The notes under the pieces: generated by a model
Told to the model about the DNA's origin: nothing
Databases searched by the model: none
What the model saw: the letters and a program-made list of their open reading frames with translations, nothing else
Program-made: the position numbers and the translations under genes
Shown here: positions 33,197 through 42,020 of the stretch, one piece after another
How positions within the stretch are numbered: position 1 is the first letter of the stretch
Layout: the number at the start of each line of letters is the position of its first letter
Source of the DNA: Chthoniobacter flavus
GTDB lineage: Bacteria; Verrucomicrobiota; Verrucomicrobiia; Chthoniobacterales; JACTMZ01
Assembly (NCBI GenBank): GCA_945871065.1
Contig: CAMBUL010000011.1
Coordinates: 1-46,707, forward strand
DNA length: 46,707 nt
Direction of reading: 5' to 3'

Positions 33197-33607
33197 AAAG
33201 TTTTGGCCAATTTAACCCAGTATGTCTTAAAGCATTCCGAGGAAACGAAGCATTTTGGATGTCATTCGGAGTTCTTTTGTTCCGAAAACGCTACCTCTTG
33301 GCTATTTCGACGGAAATCCCCCCAAAAAACACACACCACTGAGAATAGGAATTTGCATCTCAGCCGTTGGAATAGAGCGATGACGTTGAAGTATGGACAC
33401 CCCGTCTCGAGCCCAGCGCGACCTTGGGCGAATGTTGAGGTGACCGTCACTACGGCAGAACCGATCGCGCCGGTTTTCCAGTTCACTGTCGAAATCATCG
33501 AGCCGAGTGTCGGAGAGCGACGATGGTTGCGGTCCTCTGGCCGGACAATTCTCCGCGCAAGAGGAATCTGACCTCCCCTCGTTTACGGCCAGCCGGCCAC
33601 TACAAAT
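33197..33607. other. Intergenic region right of the capsule island
   Basis: The 411 bp hold no supported gene; a plus-strand frame at 33203-33571 and a minus-strand frame at 33262-33498 have no conserved features. It should contain the promoter for the LtaS-like/kpsS operon on the minus strand, but no clear boxes were found. The left half is noticeably A/T-rich. Confidence 0.45.
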
Positions 33608-33640
33608 AAAAACGCCGCCCCGTGGAGGGCGGCGTTTTTA
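33608..33640 (-). terminator. Bidirectional terminator after the LEA-like lipoprotein gene
   Basis: AAAACGCCGCCC and GGGCGGCGTTTT form a perfect 12-bp stem around the loop CGTGGA, with T-runs on either strand. It follows the minus-strand gene at 33661-34026 by about 20 bp. Confidence 0.93.
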
Positions 33641-33660
33641 TGAATGATTGGTTGGATGGA

Positions 33661-34026
33661 TTACTCGGCAGCTTTTTGCAGGTCCTGCCCGACGGTTTCA
33701 ACGGCTTCGCCCGTGGCTTTGGCGGCGTCTTTGGTGCCATCCCACATGCCTCCGGTTACGTCCTTCACGCCCGAGGCAGTGTCCTGCACGGCGCCCCAAG
33801 TTCCTTCGGTCAACGTTTGGGCACCTTCGCCGACGGCTTTGCCGGTTGCCTTGGTCGCATCCCATGCGCCCTCGGCCACTGCCTGGGTACCGTCGCCCAC
33901 AGCTTGGGTGGTGGACTCAACAGCATCACCGGTTTTTTCGACGGCCTGTTGGACGTCTTGCTTGGTTTGATCACAAGCGGCCAGACCAAACGCGGTCGCC
34001 GCCACAATAAGGAAGTATGGTTTCAT
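33661..34026 (-). CDS. LEA-like repetitive lipoprotein
   Basis: The 121-residue product begins MKPYFLIVAATAFGLAACD, a signal peptide with the lipobox LAAC. The mature part is one long amphipathic helix-type repeat: DGTQAVAEGAWDATKATGKA, EGAQTLTEGTWGAVQDTASG, then GGMWDGTKDAAKATGEA, ending ETVGQDLQKAAE. Repeats of about 11 residues with Ala, Lys/Asp, Thr and Gly resemble late-embryogenesis-abundant (LEA group 3/4) and apolipoprotein-like proteins, linked to desiccation or envelope stress. The ATG at 34026 puts the signal peptide at the N-terminus; the open frame continues 15 codons upstream. It has its own terminator. The stress role is inferred. Confidence 0.75.
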   Translation of the reverse strand: MKPYFLIVAATAFGLAACDQTKQDVQQAVEKTGDAVESTTQAVGDGTQAVAEGAWDATKATGKAVGEGAQTLTEGTWGAVQDTASGVKDVTGGMWDGTKDAAKATGEAVETVGQDLQKAAE

Positions 34027-34126
34027 AGCACTTCCAAAGGTGAAGAGCCCCAGCTCTGGGCGCAAACACATTTTCGAAAAATCGCGGGGACAGACCGCTA
34101 AATACAGAGGTCATCAGTCTGCAACC

Positions 34127-34156
34127 TTGACAGCCCTTGCCCGCACTGCTTGTTTT
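34127..34156 (+). promoter_or_regulatory. Promoter candidate for tRNA-Asn
   Basis: A consensus -35 box TTGACA (34127-34132) lies 50 bp before the tRNA. The -10 region (TGTTTT at 34151-34156, 18-bp spacer) is weak. Confidence 0.4.
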
Positions 34157-34176
34157 GCTCTGTCATCGCGGCCAAG

Positions 34177-34251
34177 TCCTGAGTAGCTCAGTGGTAGAGC
34201 GGTCGGCTGTTAACCGATTGGTCGTAGGTTCAAATCCTACCTCAGGAGCCA
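34177..34251 (+). tRNA. tRNA-Asn (anticodon GUU)
   Basis: TCCTGAG pairs with CTCAGGA, discriminator G, encoded CCA at 34249-34251. The anticodon arm GTCGG-CTGTTAA-CCGAT reads GUU, and the T-arm is GTAGG-TTCAAAT-CCTAC. The D-arm is GCTCAGTGGTAGAGC. The mature tRNA body is 34177-34248. Confidence 0.97.
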
Positions 34252-34387
34252 GCGTCTGGCTTCGTGAGCAGAAAAGACGATGGTGTGCCACCGCCAGCGG
34301 GGCCGAAGAAGTGATGTCCTCCCATCCACCGGAACCTTCTGCACGGGCGGGAGCCAGAAACCCACCACCGGCGAGAAATTTCCTCCA

Positions 34388-34780
34388 TTAGTCGTTGTTG
34401 GTTGATCCATCCTGCAGAGCCTGGCCGAAAGCTTCACCGGCTTTGCGGAAGGCTTTACCGACATTCGCCGCGGCTTCCTTGGCCTTGAGCAGGCTGGCCG
34501 TCATGCGTGCGGCGGTATATTGCGCCTGAAGCGCATCCCGCTGTTGGCCCAGGCCACCAGCCTCGGCGGTCTTGCCGTCCGTGCGTATTTTGACGATTTG
34601 GCTGTCCAGCCGGGTAAAGCCTTCGTCGATTTTCGCCGCAGCCTCATCGGTTGGCGCAGCGGCATAAGCCGAAACTTCTTTCTGCAGGGTCTGCAAGGTG
34701 TCCTGCGGTTTATCGCAGCCGGGCACGGAGAAAAGAACCACGGCCGAGAGGACCAAAACAATGGCGGGTTGCGTTCTCAT
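34388..34780 (-). CDS. Small coiled-coil lipoprotein of unknown function
   Basis: The 130-residue product has a signal peptide ending in the lipobox SVPGC and a helical mature part ([43 protein letters not shown]) that looks like a coiled coil; it ends [10 protein letters not shown]. No family is recognised. The ATG at 34780 overlaps the pgi stop (ATGA), so it is translationally coupled to pgi, an unusual partner for a lipoprotein. It ends 136 bp from tRNA-Asn on the opposite strand. Confidence 0.65.
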   Translation of the reverse strand: MRTQPAIVLVLSAVVLFSVPGCDKPQDTLQTLQKEVSAYAAAPTDEAAAKIDEGFTRLDSQIVKIRTDGKTAEAGGLGQQRDALQAQYTAARMTASLLKAKEAAANVGKAFRKAGEAFGQALQDGSTNND

Positions 34781-36408
34781 GAATTCATACGACGGTAGCG
34801 CGCGATGAGCGCATTCGTCGAGCTGTCGTGCTTGAGCTCCGGAGCGTCCTGGCTTTCCAACTCGGGAATGATGCGCTGGGCCAGCACTTTGCCCAGTTCG
34901 ACCCCCCACTGGTCGAAGGGATTGATCCCCCAAATGGTGCCCTGCGTGAAAACACTGTGCTCGTAGAGCGCAATGAGCTTGCCGAGCGTTTTTGGATCGA
35001 TCACCTCCGCCAGGATGGTGTTGGACGGACGGTTGCCCTCAAAAACGCGATGCGGCACAAGGTCTTCGCGCGTTCCCTCGGCACGGACCTCTTCCGCTGT
35101 TTTCCCGAAGGCCAAGGCCTCCGCTTGGGCAAACATGTTGGCCAGAAGAATGTCATGGTGGCGACCGATCGGGTTGAGCGTTTTGGCAAAACCGATAAAA
35201 TCGCACGGGATCAAGTGCGTCCCTTGGTGGATGAGTTGGTAGAAGGAGTGCTGACCGTTCGTGCCCGGCTCGCCCCAGTAAATGGCGCCGGTATTGTAAT
35301 CGACGTGGTCTCCGTCGAGCGTGACGCTCTTGCCATTGCTTTCCATGGTCAGTTGCTGGAGGTAGGCAGGGAAGCGCTTGAGATACTGTTCGTAAGGCAA
35401 CACTGCCGCCGTCTGGGCGTCGAAAAAATCTCCGTACCAAACGGCGAGTAGCGCCATCAGCACCGGCAGGTTTTCCCCGAAAGGCGCGGTGCGGAAATGT
35501 TCGTCCATCTCATGAAAACCGGCGAGCATGGCGTGGAAGTTGTCCGGGCCAACCGCCACCATGGTCGACAAGCCGATGGCCGAATCCATCGAGTAGCGGC
35601 CCCCCACCCAATCCCAGAATCCGAACATATTTGCCGTATCGATGCCGAACTCACGGACCTTCTCCGCATTGGTCGACACGGCGACAAAATGCCTGGCCAC
35701 GCAACTCTCATCACCACCCAAACCGGCCACCACCCAGTCGCGCGCGGTGCGTGCATTGGTCATGGTTTCCAGCGTGGTGAAAGTTTTGGAGGAAATGACG
35801 AACAACGTCTCGGCCGGTTCAAGTCCGCGCACCGCCTCGGCAAAATCGTCACTGTCCACATTCGAGACGAATTCGCATCTCAGGGCGCGGTCGCTGTAAA
35901 ATTTCAGCGCCTCATAGGCCATGACCGGCCCGAGATCGGAACCGCCGATGCCGATGTTGATCACGTTGCGAATTTTCCGGCCGGTGTGTCCAAGCCATGC
36001 GCCGGAGCGGACACGACCGGCAAAATCCGCCATTTTGTCCAGAACCTCGTGCACGCCCGGCACCACGTCCTCGCCGTCGACCACGATTTTCTCCCCGCGC
36101 GGCGCGCGCAGCGCAACGTGGAGCACAGCACGATTTTCCGTGGTATTGATCTTCTCCCCGCGGAACATCGCGTCGATGCGGCCCCGCAATCCGCGCTCCG
36201 CGGCGAGGGCGACGAGCAATTCGAGCGTGCGTCCGGTCACCCGGTTCTTCGCATAGTCGAGATAAAGCCCGCAGGCCTCGGCGGTGAAGCGGTCTCCGCG
36301 CGTCGGGTCGGCCGCGAAAAGTTGGCGCAAATGAAGGCCGGCCACCTCGGCATGGTGGGCCTGAAGTGCCTTCCAGGCGGGAGAGTCGGTCAGGGTAGAG
36401 GTGCTCAT
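34777..36408 (-). CDS. pgi: Glucose-6-phosphate isomerase
   Basis: The 543-residue enzyme interconverts glucose 6-phosphate and fructose 6-phosphate in the cytoplasm. It carries [25 protein letters not shown] (the sugar-phosphate loop), [13 protein letters not shown], the catalytic-region [18 protein letters not shown] and [11 protein letters not shown] near the C-terminus. The length matches family members (about 549). An in-frame TTG at 36420 would add four residues; the ATG at 36408 ([15 protein letters not shown]) is preferred. Besides glycolysis it supplies fructose 6-phosphate for amino-sugar precursors of surface polysaccharides. It is divergent from the lipoprotein gene at 36508. Confidence 0.97.
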   Translation of the reverse strand: MSTSTLTDSPAWKALQAHHAEVAGLHLRQLFAADPTRGDRFTAEACGLYLDYAKNRVTGRTLELLVALAAERGLRGRIDAMFRGEKINTTENRAVLHVALRAPRGEKIVVDGEDVVPGVHEVLDKMADFAGRVRSGAWLGHTGRKIRNVINIGIGGSDLGPVMAYEALKFYSDRALRCEFVSNVDSDDFAEAVRGLEPAETLFVISSKTFTTLETMTNARTARDWVVAGLGGDESCVARHFVAVSTNAEKVREFGIDTANMFGFWDWVGGRYSMDSAIGLSTMVAVGPDNFHAMLAGFHEMDEHFRTAPFGENLPVLMALLAVWYGDFFDAQTAAVLPYEQYLKRFPAYLQQLTMESNGKSVTLDGDHVDYNTGAIYWGEPGTNGQHSFYQLIHQGTHLIPCDFIGFAKTLNPIGRHHDILLANMFAQAEALAFGKTAEEVRAEGTREDLVPHRVFEGNRPSNTILAEVIDPKTLGKLIALYEHSVFTQGTIWGINPFDQWGVELGKVLAQRIIPELESQDAPELKHDSSTNALIARYRRMNS

Positions 36409-36507
36409 GGGCGTCGACAAAGGAAACAGAGATCCGGCCGAAGGTGAAACCTGAAATTCCGCCGGTTTGCGCTTGCTCCACAGGCCAAAGCAGCCAGATT
36501 AAGAAAG

Positions 36508-36885
36508 ATGAAAGCACTTCTTCCCCTTGCCCTGGCCGCCGCGCTCCTTGCCGGATGTGCCGCCATTCAGCGGGCTGAAAACAACTCCACCGAGCAACTT
36601 CTCACCGCGGCCGGTTTCCGCGTGCTGCCCGCTGACACCACGCAAAAGCAGGCCAAACTGGCCGAGCTGAAACCTTACACCATCGCGCGCCAGATCCGCG
36701 GCAACAGCGTGTATTACATTTATCCGGACGATCAGAACAACTTCGTCCTTGTCGGCGATCAGGCCGCTTACTCGAAATACCAAAACCTTGTTGTCCAGCA
36801 GCAACTTTCCAACCAAAACCTGATGGCCGCCCAGATGGAGACCACGCCCGGCATGTGGGGCGGTTGGGGCTACTACGGCTACTAA
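36508..36885 (+). CDS. Lipoprotein of a widespread uncharacterised family
   Basis: The 125-residue product has a signal peptide with the lipobox LAGC (MKALLPLALAAALLAGCAAI). It then reads LLTAAGFRVLPADTTQKQAKLAELKPY, TIARQIRGNSVYYIYPDDQNNFVLVGDQAAYSKYQ and a Gly/Tyr/Trp-rich tail (MWGGWGYYGY). The 'AAGFxxxPADT...YVGxQxAYxxYQ' pattern is one I have seen in many proteobacterial lipoproteins of unknown role. It is probably outer-membrane associated. It has its own downstream terminator and lies divergent from pgi. Confidence 0.7.
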   Translation: MKALLPLALAAALLAGCAAIQRAENNSTEQLLTAAGFRVLPADTTQKQAKLAELKPYTIARQIRGNSVYYIYPDDQNNFVLVGDQAAYSKYQNLVVQQQLSNQNLMAAQMETTPGMWGGWGYYGY

Positions 36886-36906
36886 AACCGAGCCATCCTC
36901 ATTTAC

Positions 36907-36943
36907 CACGGGCCCGCTTGCCACAAGCGGGCCCGTGTTTTTT
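36907..36943 (+). terminator. Rho-independent terminator after the lipoprotein gene
   Basis: A perfect 14-bp stem (36907-36920 with 36924-36937, loop CCA) is followed by six or more T. It lies 21 bp after the stop of the gene at 36508-36885. Confidence 0.93.
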
Positions 36944-36982
36944 CCTCCCGCCGCGGCACTGCCTTGTCAGATCACCCTCCCG

Positions 36983-37711
36983 ATGACCACCTCTTTTCCG
37001 CACGATTTCGACCGCCGCGCCTCGGTCTACGAGGAACACGCTCCGGTGCAGCGCAAGGCCGCGGCATGGCTGGCCGAGTGGCTGCCGGAAACCATCGACG
37101 GTCCCGTCCTCGAAGTCGGCGCCGGCACCGGGCTTTTCACCCGCCATCTCGCCGGACGCACCGGACAGCTTTGGGCTTCCGACATTTCTCCACGGATGGT
37201 CCAAGCCGGCCGGACCACCGTACCGGCCGCCCAATGGTCGGTTGCAGATGCAACCAATCCGCCGGCAGGTCCGGGCTACCGCTGGGTCTTTAGCTGCAGC
37301 CTGATTCAATGGCTTCCTGATCCCGCCAGCGCCTTCCAAGCATGGTACCGAATGACCGTGCCCGGGGCGCGGTTAGTCTCCGGATGGTTCGTTCGTGGCA
37401 CTCTCGCCGGACTGTTTGAGGCCTGCCCGGAGGCCGCACCTTTCACATGGCGAGGACCCGCGGAGTGGCATGATCTCCTGCAGAAAAACGGCTGGGAAAC
37501 GGAACGCAGCGAGAGCCGCACTTACACAAGGCAGCATCTTCATTCCACCGCCATGCTCCGCGCGGTGCAAAATGCCGGGGCGGTCATCCCTCACCGTCTC
37601 GGTGCCGGGCGACTCCGGCAAGCTTTGCGCCAATACGACCGTGAACACCGTGGTGAAAACGGCGTGACCGCCAACTTCGAATTCCTCCGGCTGGAGGCCC
37701 TCAGGTCATGA
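36983..37711 (+). CDS. bioC: BioC-like SAM-dependent methyltransferase
   Basis: The 242-residue class I methyltransferase begins TTSFPHDFDRRASVYEEHAPVQ, which matches the N-terminal FxRxAxxYxxxAxxQ signature of malonyl-ACP O-methyltransferase BioC. It contains VLEVGAGTGLFTRHLA (SAM motif I), WASDISPRMV and SCSLIQWLPDP. BioC starts biotin synthesis by methylating malonyl-ACP. No other bio gene lies here, so the assignment rests on the motif and length. The ATG at 36983 was chosen over upstream codons because the terminator of the previous gene ends just before it. Its stop overlaps the MEKHLA gene start (ATGA). Confidence 0.65.
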   Translation: MTTSFPHDFDRRASVYEEHAPVQRKAAAWLAEWLPETIDGPVLEVGAGTGLFTRHLAGRTGQLWASDISPRMVQAGRTTVPAAQWSVADATNPPAGPGYRWVFSCSLIQWLPDPASAFQAWYRMTVPGARLVSGWFVRGTLAGLFEACPEAAPFTWRGPAEWHDLLQKNGWETERSESRTYTRQHLHSTAMLRAVQNAGAVIPHRLGAGRLRQALRQYDREHRGENGVTANFEFLRLEALRS

Positions 37712-38169
37712 ACGCCGCCGAATCGGCAGAACTTATTCTTGCCAACTACCGCCGTCTTTTCGGCCGCGATCTCGTGGACACCGCGGACCCTTCGTGCGCC
37801 ACGCAGCATCTCTGGGAGGCCCCGCGCGCCGTCCTCTCGGCCCTCGGACCTCCCGGCTCCGATCACCTTTTCAATTACGCCAACCGCACGGCGCTGGACC
37901 TTTTCGAATACGAGTGGAGCGAATTGATCGGTCAGCCCTCGAGCACGAGTGCCGAACCCGTACACCGTGACGAGCGGCGGCGTCTGCTTGATGAGGTGAG
38001 CAGGCACGGATTCATCGAGAACTATTCCGGGATCCGCATCAGTAAAAGAGGGCGCCGTTTCCGCATCGACAAGGCCACGGTCTTCAATCTGCTCGACCCG
38101 GCCGGCCACTACCTCGGCCAAGCCGCCACCTTCGCGGACTGGGCCCCGTTGGCCGATTTGCGCACTTGA
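37708..38169 (+). CDS. MEKHLA-domain (PAS-like) protein
   Basis: The 153-residue protein matches the MEKHLA domain, a PAS-related fold: NYANRTALDLFEYEWSELIGQPSSTSAE, RRRLLDEVSRHGFIENYSGIRIS and GRRFRIDKATVFNLLDPAGHYLGQAATF are the landmark segments. It is a small cytoplasmic sensor or enzyme-like protein of unknown ligand. It starts by ATGA overlap with the BioC-like gene, so the two are probably co-expressed. It is convergent with the HdeD-like gene, 8 bp apart. Confidence 0.85.
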   Translation: MNAAESAELILANYRRLFGRDLVDTADPSCATQHLWEAPRAVLSALGPPGSDHLFNYANRTALDLFEYEWSELIGQPSSTSAEPVHRDERRRLLDEVSRHGFIENYSGIRISKRGRRFRIDKATVFNLLDPAGHYLGQAATFADWAPLADLRT

Positions 38170-38177
38170 AGCTTTCC

Positions 38178-39179
38178 TCACCCGACCCGCTGCGTCCTCC
38201 AATTGAGCCAGATGGTCGAGATGCCGGCCGAAACAAACGAAACCGAGAGTGCCACCCCGAGGACCCAGGCCGCGGCAGAACCCTCTTTGTGGATCCAAGC
38301 AACCCATGCCGTGCCCAGAAGTAGAAATCCGGTGAGAAATGTGCCGATCCAAGCGACGAACGGACGGCTCCGCACCGCGACGCCGATGCGGGCAAGCCCC
38401 ACCACCGCCAGAGCAATGGCCAGCACGCCATTGCTGTTGGTCAGCAAAAAATGGTCGTTGATCCACACCGCAGCCCCGCCCGCCATGGAGAGCAGACCGA
38501 AGGAGACGGTCGAAACAAACGTCCGCCAGGCCCGCGACGAAAACGCGTAAATCACATCGGAAACGCCGATGGCGAAGAGCAGAAGCGCGACGAGCTTCAC
38601 GTAGTGAAAACCGGTGAGGAGAGGCGCCCCCAACCCGAGCACACCGACGATCACCGCGATCATCCCGAAATACCATGCGGCCGGCACCGTCGGGGCCACC
38701 TCCTTGTAAAGCGCAGGGGATGACTCGCGGCCCGGTGGCGGCGAAAGGTGTTGCCCCTTTTCGATCTGTCCGGTTTTCGCCCGGACGCGGTTGGCCCAGT
38801 CCTGGCACTGGTTGCTGAAAAGGGAGTAGTAGGCCCCGTCCTCCACCTCCCCGAGTGCCTCGAAAGCCGCCTTGGCATTGTAGCGAGGCTCCACGAACCA
38901 GTAACCCTGTGCCGTGATGTCCTCTGGCGTGCGCATCACCTTCCCCATGTCGCGCTCGTGAAAACGTTTACCGTCGTCACCATACCCGATCTCGTCGACC
39001 ACCTCGCCGGCTTTCATGAAAAAAAGTTGGTCGTGACGCAACTGAAGGTGCAAAAGCGCGCCGAGCTTGTTATTCACCAGCGGATAGAGGAACGATAGCT
39101 TGTCCAGATTGCGCAGGGCAAACTGCGCATAATCCGCTGTGGCACACTCCGGCCTGACCACTGCTTCTACCGTTCCCAT
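38178..39179 (-). CDS. Membrane protein: LRAT/NlpC-like N-domain fused to HdeD-like C-domain
   Basis: The 333-residue protein has a soluble first half (about 1-165) with [21 protein letters not shown], a Cys-containing segment like those of LRAT or NlpC/P60-related folds, preceded by [17 protein letters not shown] that could supply the His. The second half (about 168-330) is six hydrophobic helices of the HdeD/DUF308 type ([23 protein letters not shown]). The catalytic role of the N-domain is unverified. The ATG at 39179 ([11 protein letters not shown]) is chosen over a GTG two codons upstream. The gene is divergent from leuC with a 91-bp gap. Confidence 0.6.
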   Translation of the reverse strand: MGTVEAVVRPECATADYAQFALRNLDKLSFLYPLVNNKLGALLHLQLRHDQLFFMKAGEVVDEIGYGDDGKRFHERDMGKVMRTPEDITAQGYWFVEPRYNAKAAFEALGEVEDGAYYSLFSNQCQDWANRVRAKTGQIEKGQHLSPPPGRESSPALYKEVAPTVPAAWYFGMIAVIVGVLGLGAPLLTGFHYVKLVALLLFAIGVSDVIYAFSSRAWRTFVSTVSFGLLSMAGGAAVWINDHFLLTNSNGVLAIALAVVGLARIGVAVRSRPFVAWIGTFLTGFLLLGTAWVAWIHKEGSAAAWVLGVALSVSFVSAGISTIWLNWRTQRVG

Positions 39180-39270
39180 AGTCACGGAGCATCAGCATCC
39201 GCCGCCACAAATTCAAGTCCGCCGACGCTTGCCGCCCCTCCGCGCGCCCGCTACGGTTCAGTCTTCGCTT

Positions 39271-40680
39271 ATGGGCAAAACCTTGTTCGACAAAGTCTGG
39301 GCCGCGCACACCGTGCGTGAGTTGCCCAATGGAATGACGCAACTTCTCATCGGCACCCACCTCATCCACGAGGTGACCAGCCCGCAGGCCTTCGGCATGC
39401 TGCGCGACCTAAAGCTGCCGGTGCTTTACCCGCAACGCACCTTCGCCACGGTCGACCACATCGTCCCGACCGACGAGCGCGAAGAACCTTTTTCCGATTC
39501 CCTGGCCGACGCCATGATCAAAGAACTACGCCGGAATTGTGACGAGGCCGGGATCAAGTTTTTTGATATGGCCAGCGGCAAGCAAGGCATCGTGCACATT
39601 GTCGGCCCCGAACAAGGCATCACCCAACCGGGCACGACCATCGCCTGTGGTGACTCGCACACTTCGACGCACGGCGCCTTCGGAGCCATTGCCTTCGGCA
39701 TTGGCACCAGCCAGGTCCGCGACGTCCTCGCCACGCAAACCATGGCGTTGCAAAAGCCAAAAGTCCGCCGCATCGAGGTCAATGGCAAACTCGCCCCCGG
39801 GGTCTACGCCAAGGACGTCATCCTCCACATCATCCGGAAGCTCGGGGTCAACGGAGGCCTCGGTTACGCTTACGAGTACGCCGGTTCGACCTTTGACCAT
39901 TTCACCCAGGAAGAACGCATGACGGTCTGCAATATGTCGATCGAAGGCGGGGCCCGGGTCGGCTACGTCAATCCCGACCAAACCACCTTCGACTACCTGC
40001 GAGGACGGCCCTACGCACCGGCTCAGGCCGACTACGACGCCGCCGTTACCCGGTGGAAATCCTTCGCCAGCGATCCGGATGCGAAATACGACGACATCGT
40101 CAAATACGACGCGGCGGACATCGGTCCGACAGTGACTTGGGGTATCAATCCCGGCCAAGCGATCTTCATCGACGAGACAATCCCCACCCCGGAAGAGTTG
40201 CCGGAAAAGGACCGATCCACGGCCGAAGAGGCCTACGCGCACATGAAACTACAGCCCGGCCGACCGATCAAGGGGACCAAAGTCGACGTCGCTTTCCTCG
40301 GTTCCTGCACCAACGCCCGGATCAGCGACCTGCAGGAAGTCGCCAAGTATCTGCACGGCAAAAAAATCAAAGCGGGGGTCAAAGGGATTGTTGTTCCCGG
40401 GTCGCAAGGTGTCGCCGCCATTGCCGAGTCCATGGGTTTGGCCGACATCTTCCGCAACGCCGGCTTCGAGTGGCGGGGGGCCGGCTGCTCGATGTGCCTC
40501 GGCATGAACCCCGATAAACTCGTCGGCGACCAACTCTGCGCCAGCTCGAGCAACCGCAACTTCAAAGGCCGCCAAGGTAGCCCGACCGGCCGCACCGTTC
40601 TCATGAGCCCGCTGATGGTCGCCGCCGCTGCCGTGACCGGCGAAATCAGCGATGCCCGCGAAGTCTTCGGACTGAGCTGA
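39271..40680 (+). CDS. leuC: 3-isopropylmalate dehydratase large subunit
   Basis: The 469-residue protein, with LeuD, isomerises 2-isopropylmalate to 3-isopropylmalate in leucine synthesis using a [4Fe-4S] cluster. Cluster ligands are visible as Cys in [12 protein letters not shown] and in [34 protein letters not shown] and the end segment [12 protein letters not shown] are diagnostic. The frame is open upstream, but the conserved N-terminus [15 protein letters not shown] begins at the ATG at 39271. It is 48 bp from leuD, a spacer that holds a 25-bp start-proximal repeat. Confidence 0.97.
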   Translation: MGKTLFDKVWAAHTVRELPNGMTQLLIGTHLIHEVTSPQAFGMLRDLKLPVLYPQRTFATVDHIVPTDEREEPFSDSLADAMIKELRRNCDEAGIKFFDMASGKQGIVHIVGPEQGITQPGTTIACGDSHTSTHGAFGAIAFGIGTSQVRDVLATQTMALQKPKVRRIEVNGKLAPGVYAKDVILHIIRKLGVNGGLGYAYEYAGSTFDHFTQEERMTVCNMSIEGGARVGYVNPDQTTFDYLRGRPYAPAQADYDAAVTRWKSFASDPDAKYDDIVKYDAADIGPTVTWGINPGQAIFIDETIPTPEELPEKDRSTAEEAYAHMKLQPGRPIKGTKVDVAFLGSCTNARISDLQEVAKYLHGKKIKAGVKGIVVPGSQGVAAIAESMGLADIFRNAGFEWRGAGCSMCLGMNPDKLVGDQLCASSSNRNFKGRQGSPTGRTVLMSPLMVAAAAVTGEISDAREVFGLS

Positions 40681-40700
40681 AACTCTTCCGTCACTCTGCC

Positions 40701-40726
40701 CACTGAAAACTGAACACTGAAAACTT
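40701..40726 (+). repeat. 25-bp start-proximal repeat, copy 2 (leuD)
   Basis: CACTGAAAACT, GAAC, then ACTGAAAACTT lies between leuC and leuD and ends 2 nt before the leuD ATG. It corresponds to 3451-3475 before ispF apart from the linker base. Confidence 0.75.
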
Positions 40727-40728
40727 CC

Positions 40729-41334
40729 ATGTCTCTCGCTAAAATTTCGCAAATTGCCGGCCCCGGCGTTTACGTTCCCGGTGATGATGTCGACACCGAC
40801 CGCGTCATCCCCGCACGTTACATGAAGTGCATCACGTTTGACGGCCTTGGTGAATATGCCTTCTACGACGAGCGCTTCGACGCGAACGGCCAGCCCAAGC
40901 CCCACCCGATCAACGACCCCAAATACGCCGGCGCCACCATCCTTTTGGCCGGTCGCAACTTCGGCTGCGGCAGCTCCCGCGAGCACGCCCCGCAAGCCCT
41001 CTACCGCCACGGCTTCCGCGCCATCCTGGCCGAGAGCTTCGCCGAAATTTTCTTCGGCAACTCCATCACCCTCGGTATGCCTTGCCTCGTCATGGACGGT
41101 CGCGACATCCGCGCTCTCGCCGCCCTGATCGAAGAAGCCCCGCAAACCGAACTCAACATCGATATCCCCAACGGCCAAGTCTCCCTTGCCGATGTCAGTT
41201 TCCCGGCCAAACTTCCCGACCATGCCAAAGAGGTCCTGGTTGACGGCAAGTGGGATGCCATCGCCGACCTTCTCGAAGGCCTCGACGCCGTCAAGTCCAC
41301 CGCCGCCAAGCTCCCCTACATCCAAACGGCGTAG
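40729..41334 (+). CDS. leuD: 3-isopropylmalate dehydratase small subunit
   Basis: The 201-residue partner of LeuC has DDVDTDRVIPARYM, the substrate loop GRNFGCGSSREHAPQAL and ILAESFAEIFFGNSITLGMPCL, all characteristic of the swivel-domain subunit. Length matches the family (about 200). The ATG at 40729 follows a 25-bp repeat rather than a Shine-Dalgarno. It ends 50 bp before the RAYT stop codon, with a REP-like element between. Confidence 0.97.
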   Translation: MSLAKISQIAGPGVYVPGDDVDTDRVIPARYMKCITFDGLGEYAFYDERFDANGQPKPHPINDPKYAGATILLAGRNFGCGSSREHAPQALYRHGFRAILAESFAEIFFGNSITLGMPCLVMDGRDIRALAALIEEAPQTELNIDIPNGQVSLADVSFPAKLPDHAKEVLVDGKWDAIADLLEGLDAVKSTAAKLPYIQTA

Positions 41335-41341
41335 CAAGCGG

Positions 41342-41390
41342 TTGCAGCGGTGGTCTCTATGCCCGCCGGAACCCAAGGCTCCCGCTACAA
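41342..41390. repeat. REP-like pair at the 3' end of the RAYT gene
   Basis: TTGCAGCGGTGGTCT and, inverted, GGCTCCCGCTACAA are degenerate relatives of the 25-bp REP arms at 41866-41936. The inverted unit overlaps the RAYT stop codon. Confidence 0.6.
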
Positions 41391-41858
41391 AACCAGATCC
41401 CGCCGGTATTCCAGGTCGTTGATCTGCCCGGCAAAAGGCCACGCCCCCGCGTCGTCCACCAGTCCTGCCCGCACCGGATTCTCCCGCACATAGTCCCACT
41501 TGCCCGAATAAGACTCCGCCCCGCGCAGCACATGATCGAAGAAGCCCTTCTGCCAATGCGGCCCCAAAACACCGGCCGACCGCAAAGCCTTCGAAAGCGC
41601 ATTCTTCAGCGACTTCACCCAGGTCGAAAGCCGGATCCGCTCGTCGTCCACCGCAACAAACCAATGCATATGGTCTGGCATCAAAACATATTTCCCCACC
41701 CACACCCCGCGGTCTGCCGCCTGGCGCGCAAAGACAACGAAGACCCTATGCACCTCGTCACTCGCCAGCATCTTTCGTCGATCCCTCGTACAAGCCGTCA
41801 AAAAATAAATCGGATGCCGCTCATAAACCCGCTCCAGCCTCCTCAGTCGCTCGGCCAT
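41385..41858 (-). CDS. REP-associated tyrosine transposase (RAYT, Y1/TnpA-REP)
   Basis: The 157-residue protein contains YVLMPDHMHWFVAV, the HUH motif (HMH) of Y1 transposases, and the catalytic Tyr in YSGKWDYVRENPVRAGLV, plus HPIYFLTACTRDRRK near the N-terminus. RAYT proteins are single-copy, domesticated relatives of IS200/IS605 that nick and move REP palindromes. The ATG at 41858 gives MAERLRRLERVYERHP; upstream in-frame codons would place 21 residues inside the REP. REP elements flank both ends of the gene, as expected for a RAYT locus. Confidence 0.88.
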   Translation of the reverse strand: MAERLRRLERVYERHPIYFLTACTRDRRKMLASDEVHRVFVVFARQAADRGVWVGKYVLMPDHMHWFVAVDDERIRLSTWVKSLKNALSKALRSAGVLGPHWQKGFFDHVLRGAESYSGKWDYVRENPVRAGLVDDAGAWPFAGQINDLEYRRDLVL

Positions 41859-41865
41859 TGACCGC

Positions 41866-41936
41866 TTGTAGCGGCGGTCTATGACCGCCGCAACCTCAAC
41901 CGCTTGAGCACCGGCGGTCATAGACCGCCGCTACAA
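41866..41936. repeat. REP inverted pair (BIME-like) at the RAYT 5' side
   Basis: Two perfect 25-bp arms (41866-41890 and 41912-41936) are exact reverse complements around a 21-bp spacer, and the spacer itself has CTCAA/TTGAG. Each arm is internally palindromic: GCGGCGGTC, TAT, GACCGCCGC. Such REP pairs are the substrates of RAYT proteins. Confidence 0.9.
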
Positions 41937-42020
41937 TCACACCTATCGCTTAAAGACCCCGCGCCCCGCCCCAGCATACTTCTCCTTCCCCCCCCGCGCG
42001 CTCTTTCCTACCCTCCACGC

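Noticed and set aside
33203-33571. 122-codon TTG-start frame beside the LtaS-like gene
   Set aside because: Composition looks like random translation of A/T-rich intergenic DNA; no motif, signal peptide or start signal.
41866-41936. Terminator for an upstream gene
   Set aside because: The hairpin is a REP pair with no T-tract, beside a RAYT gene.
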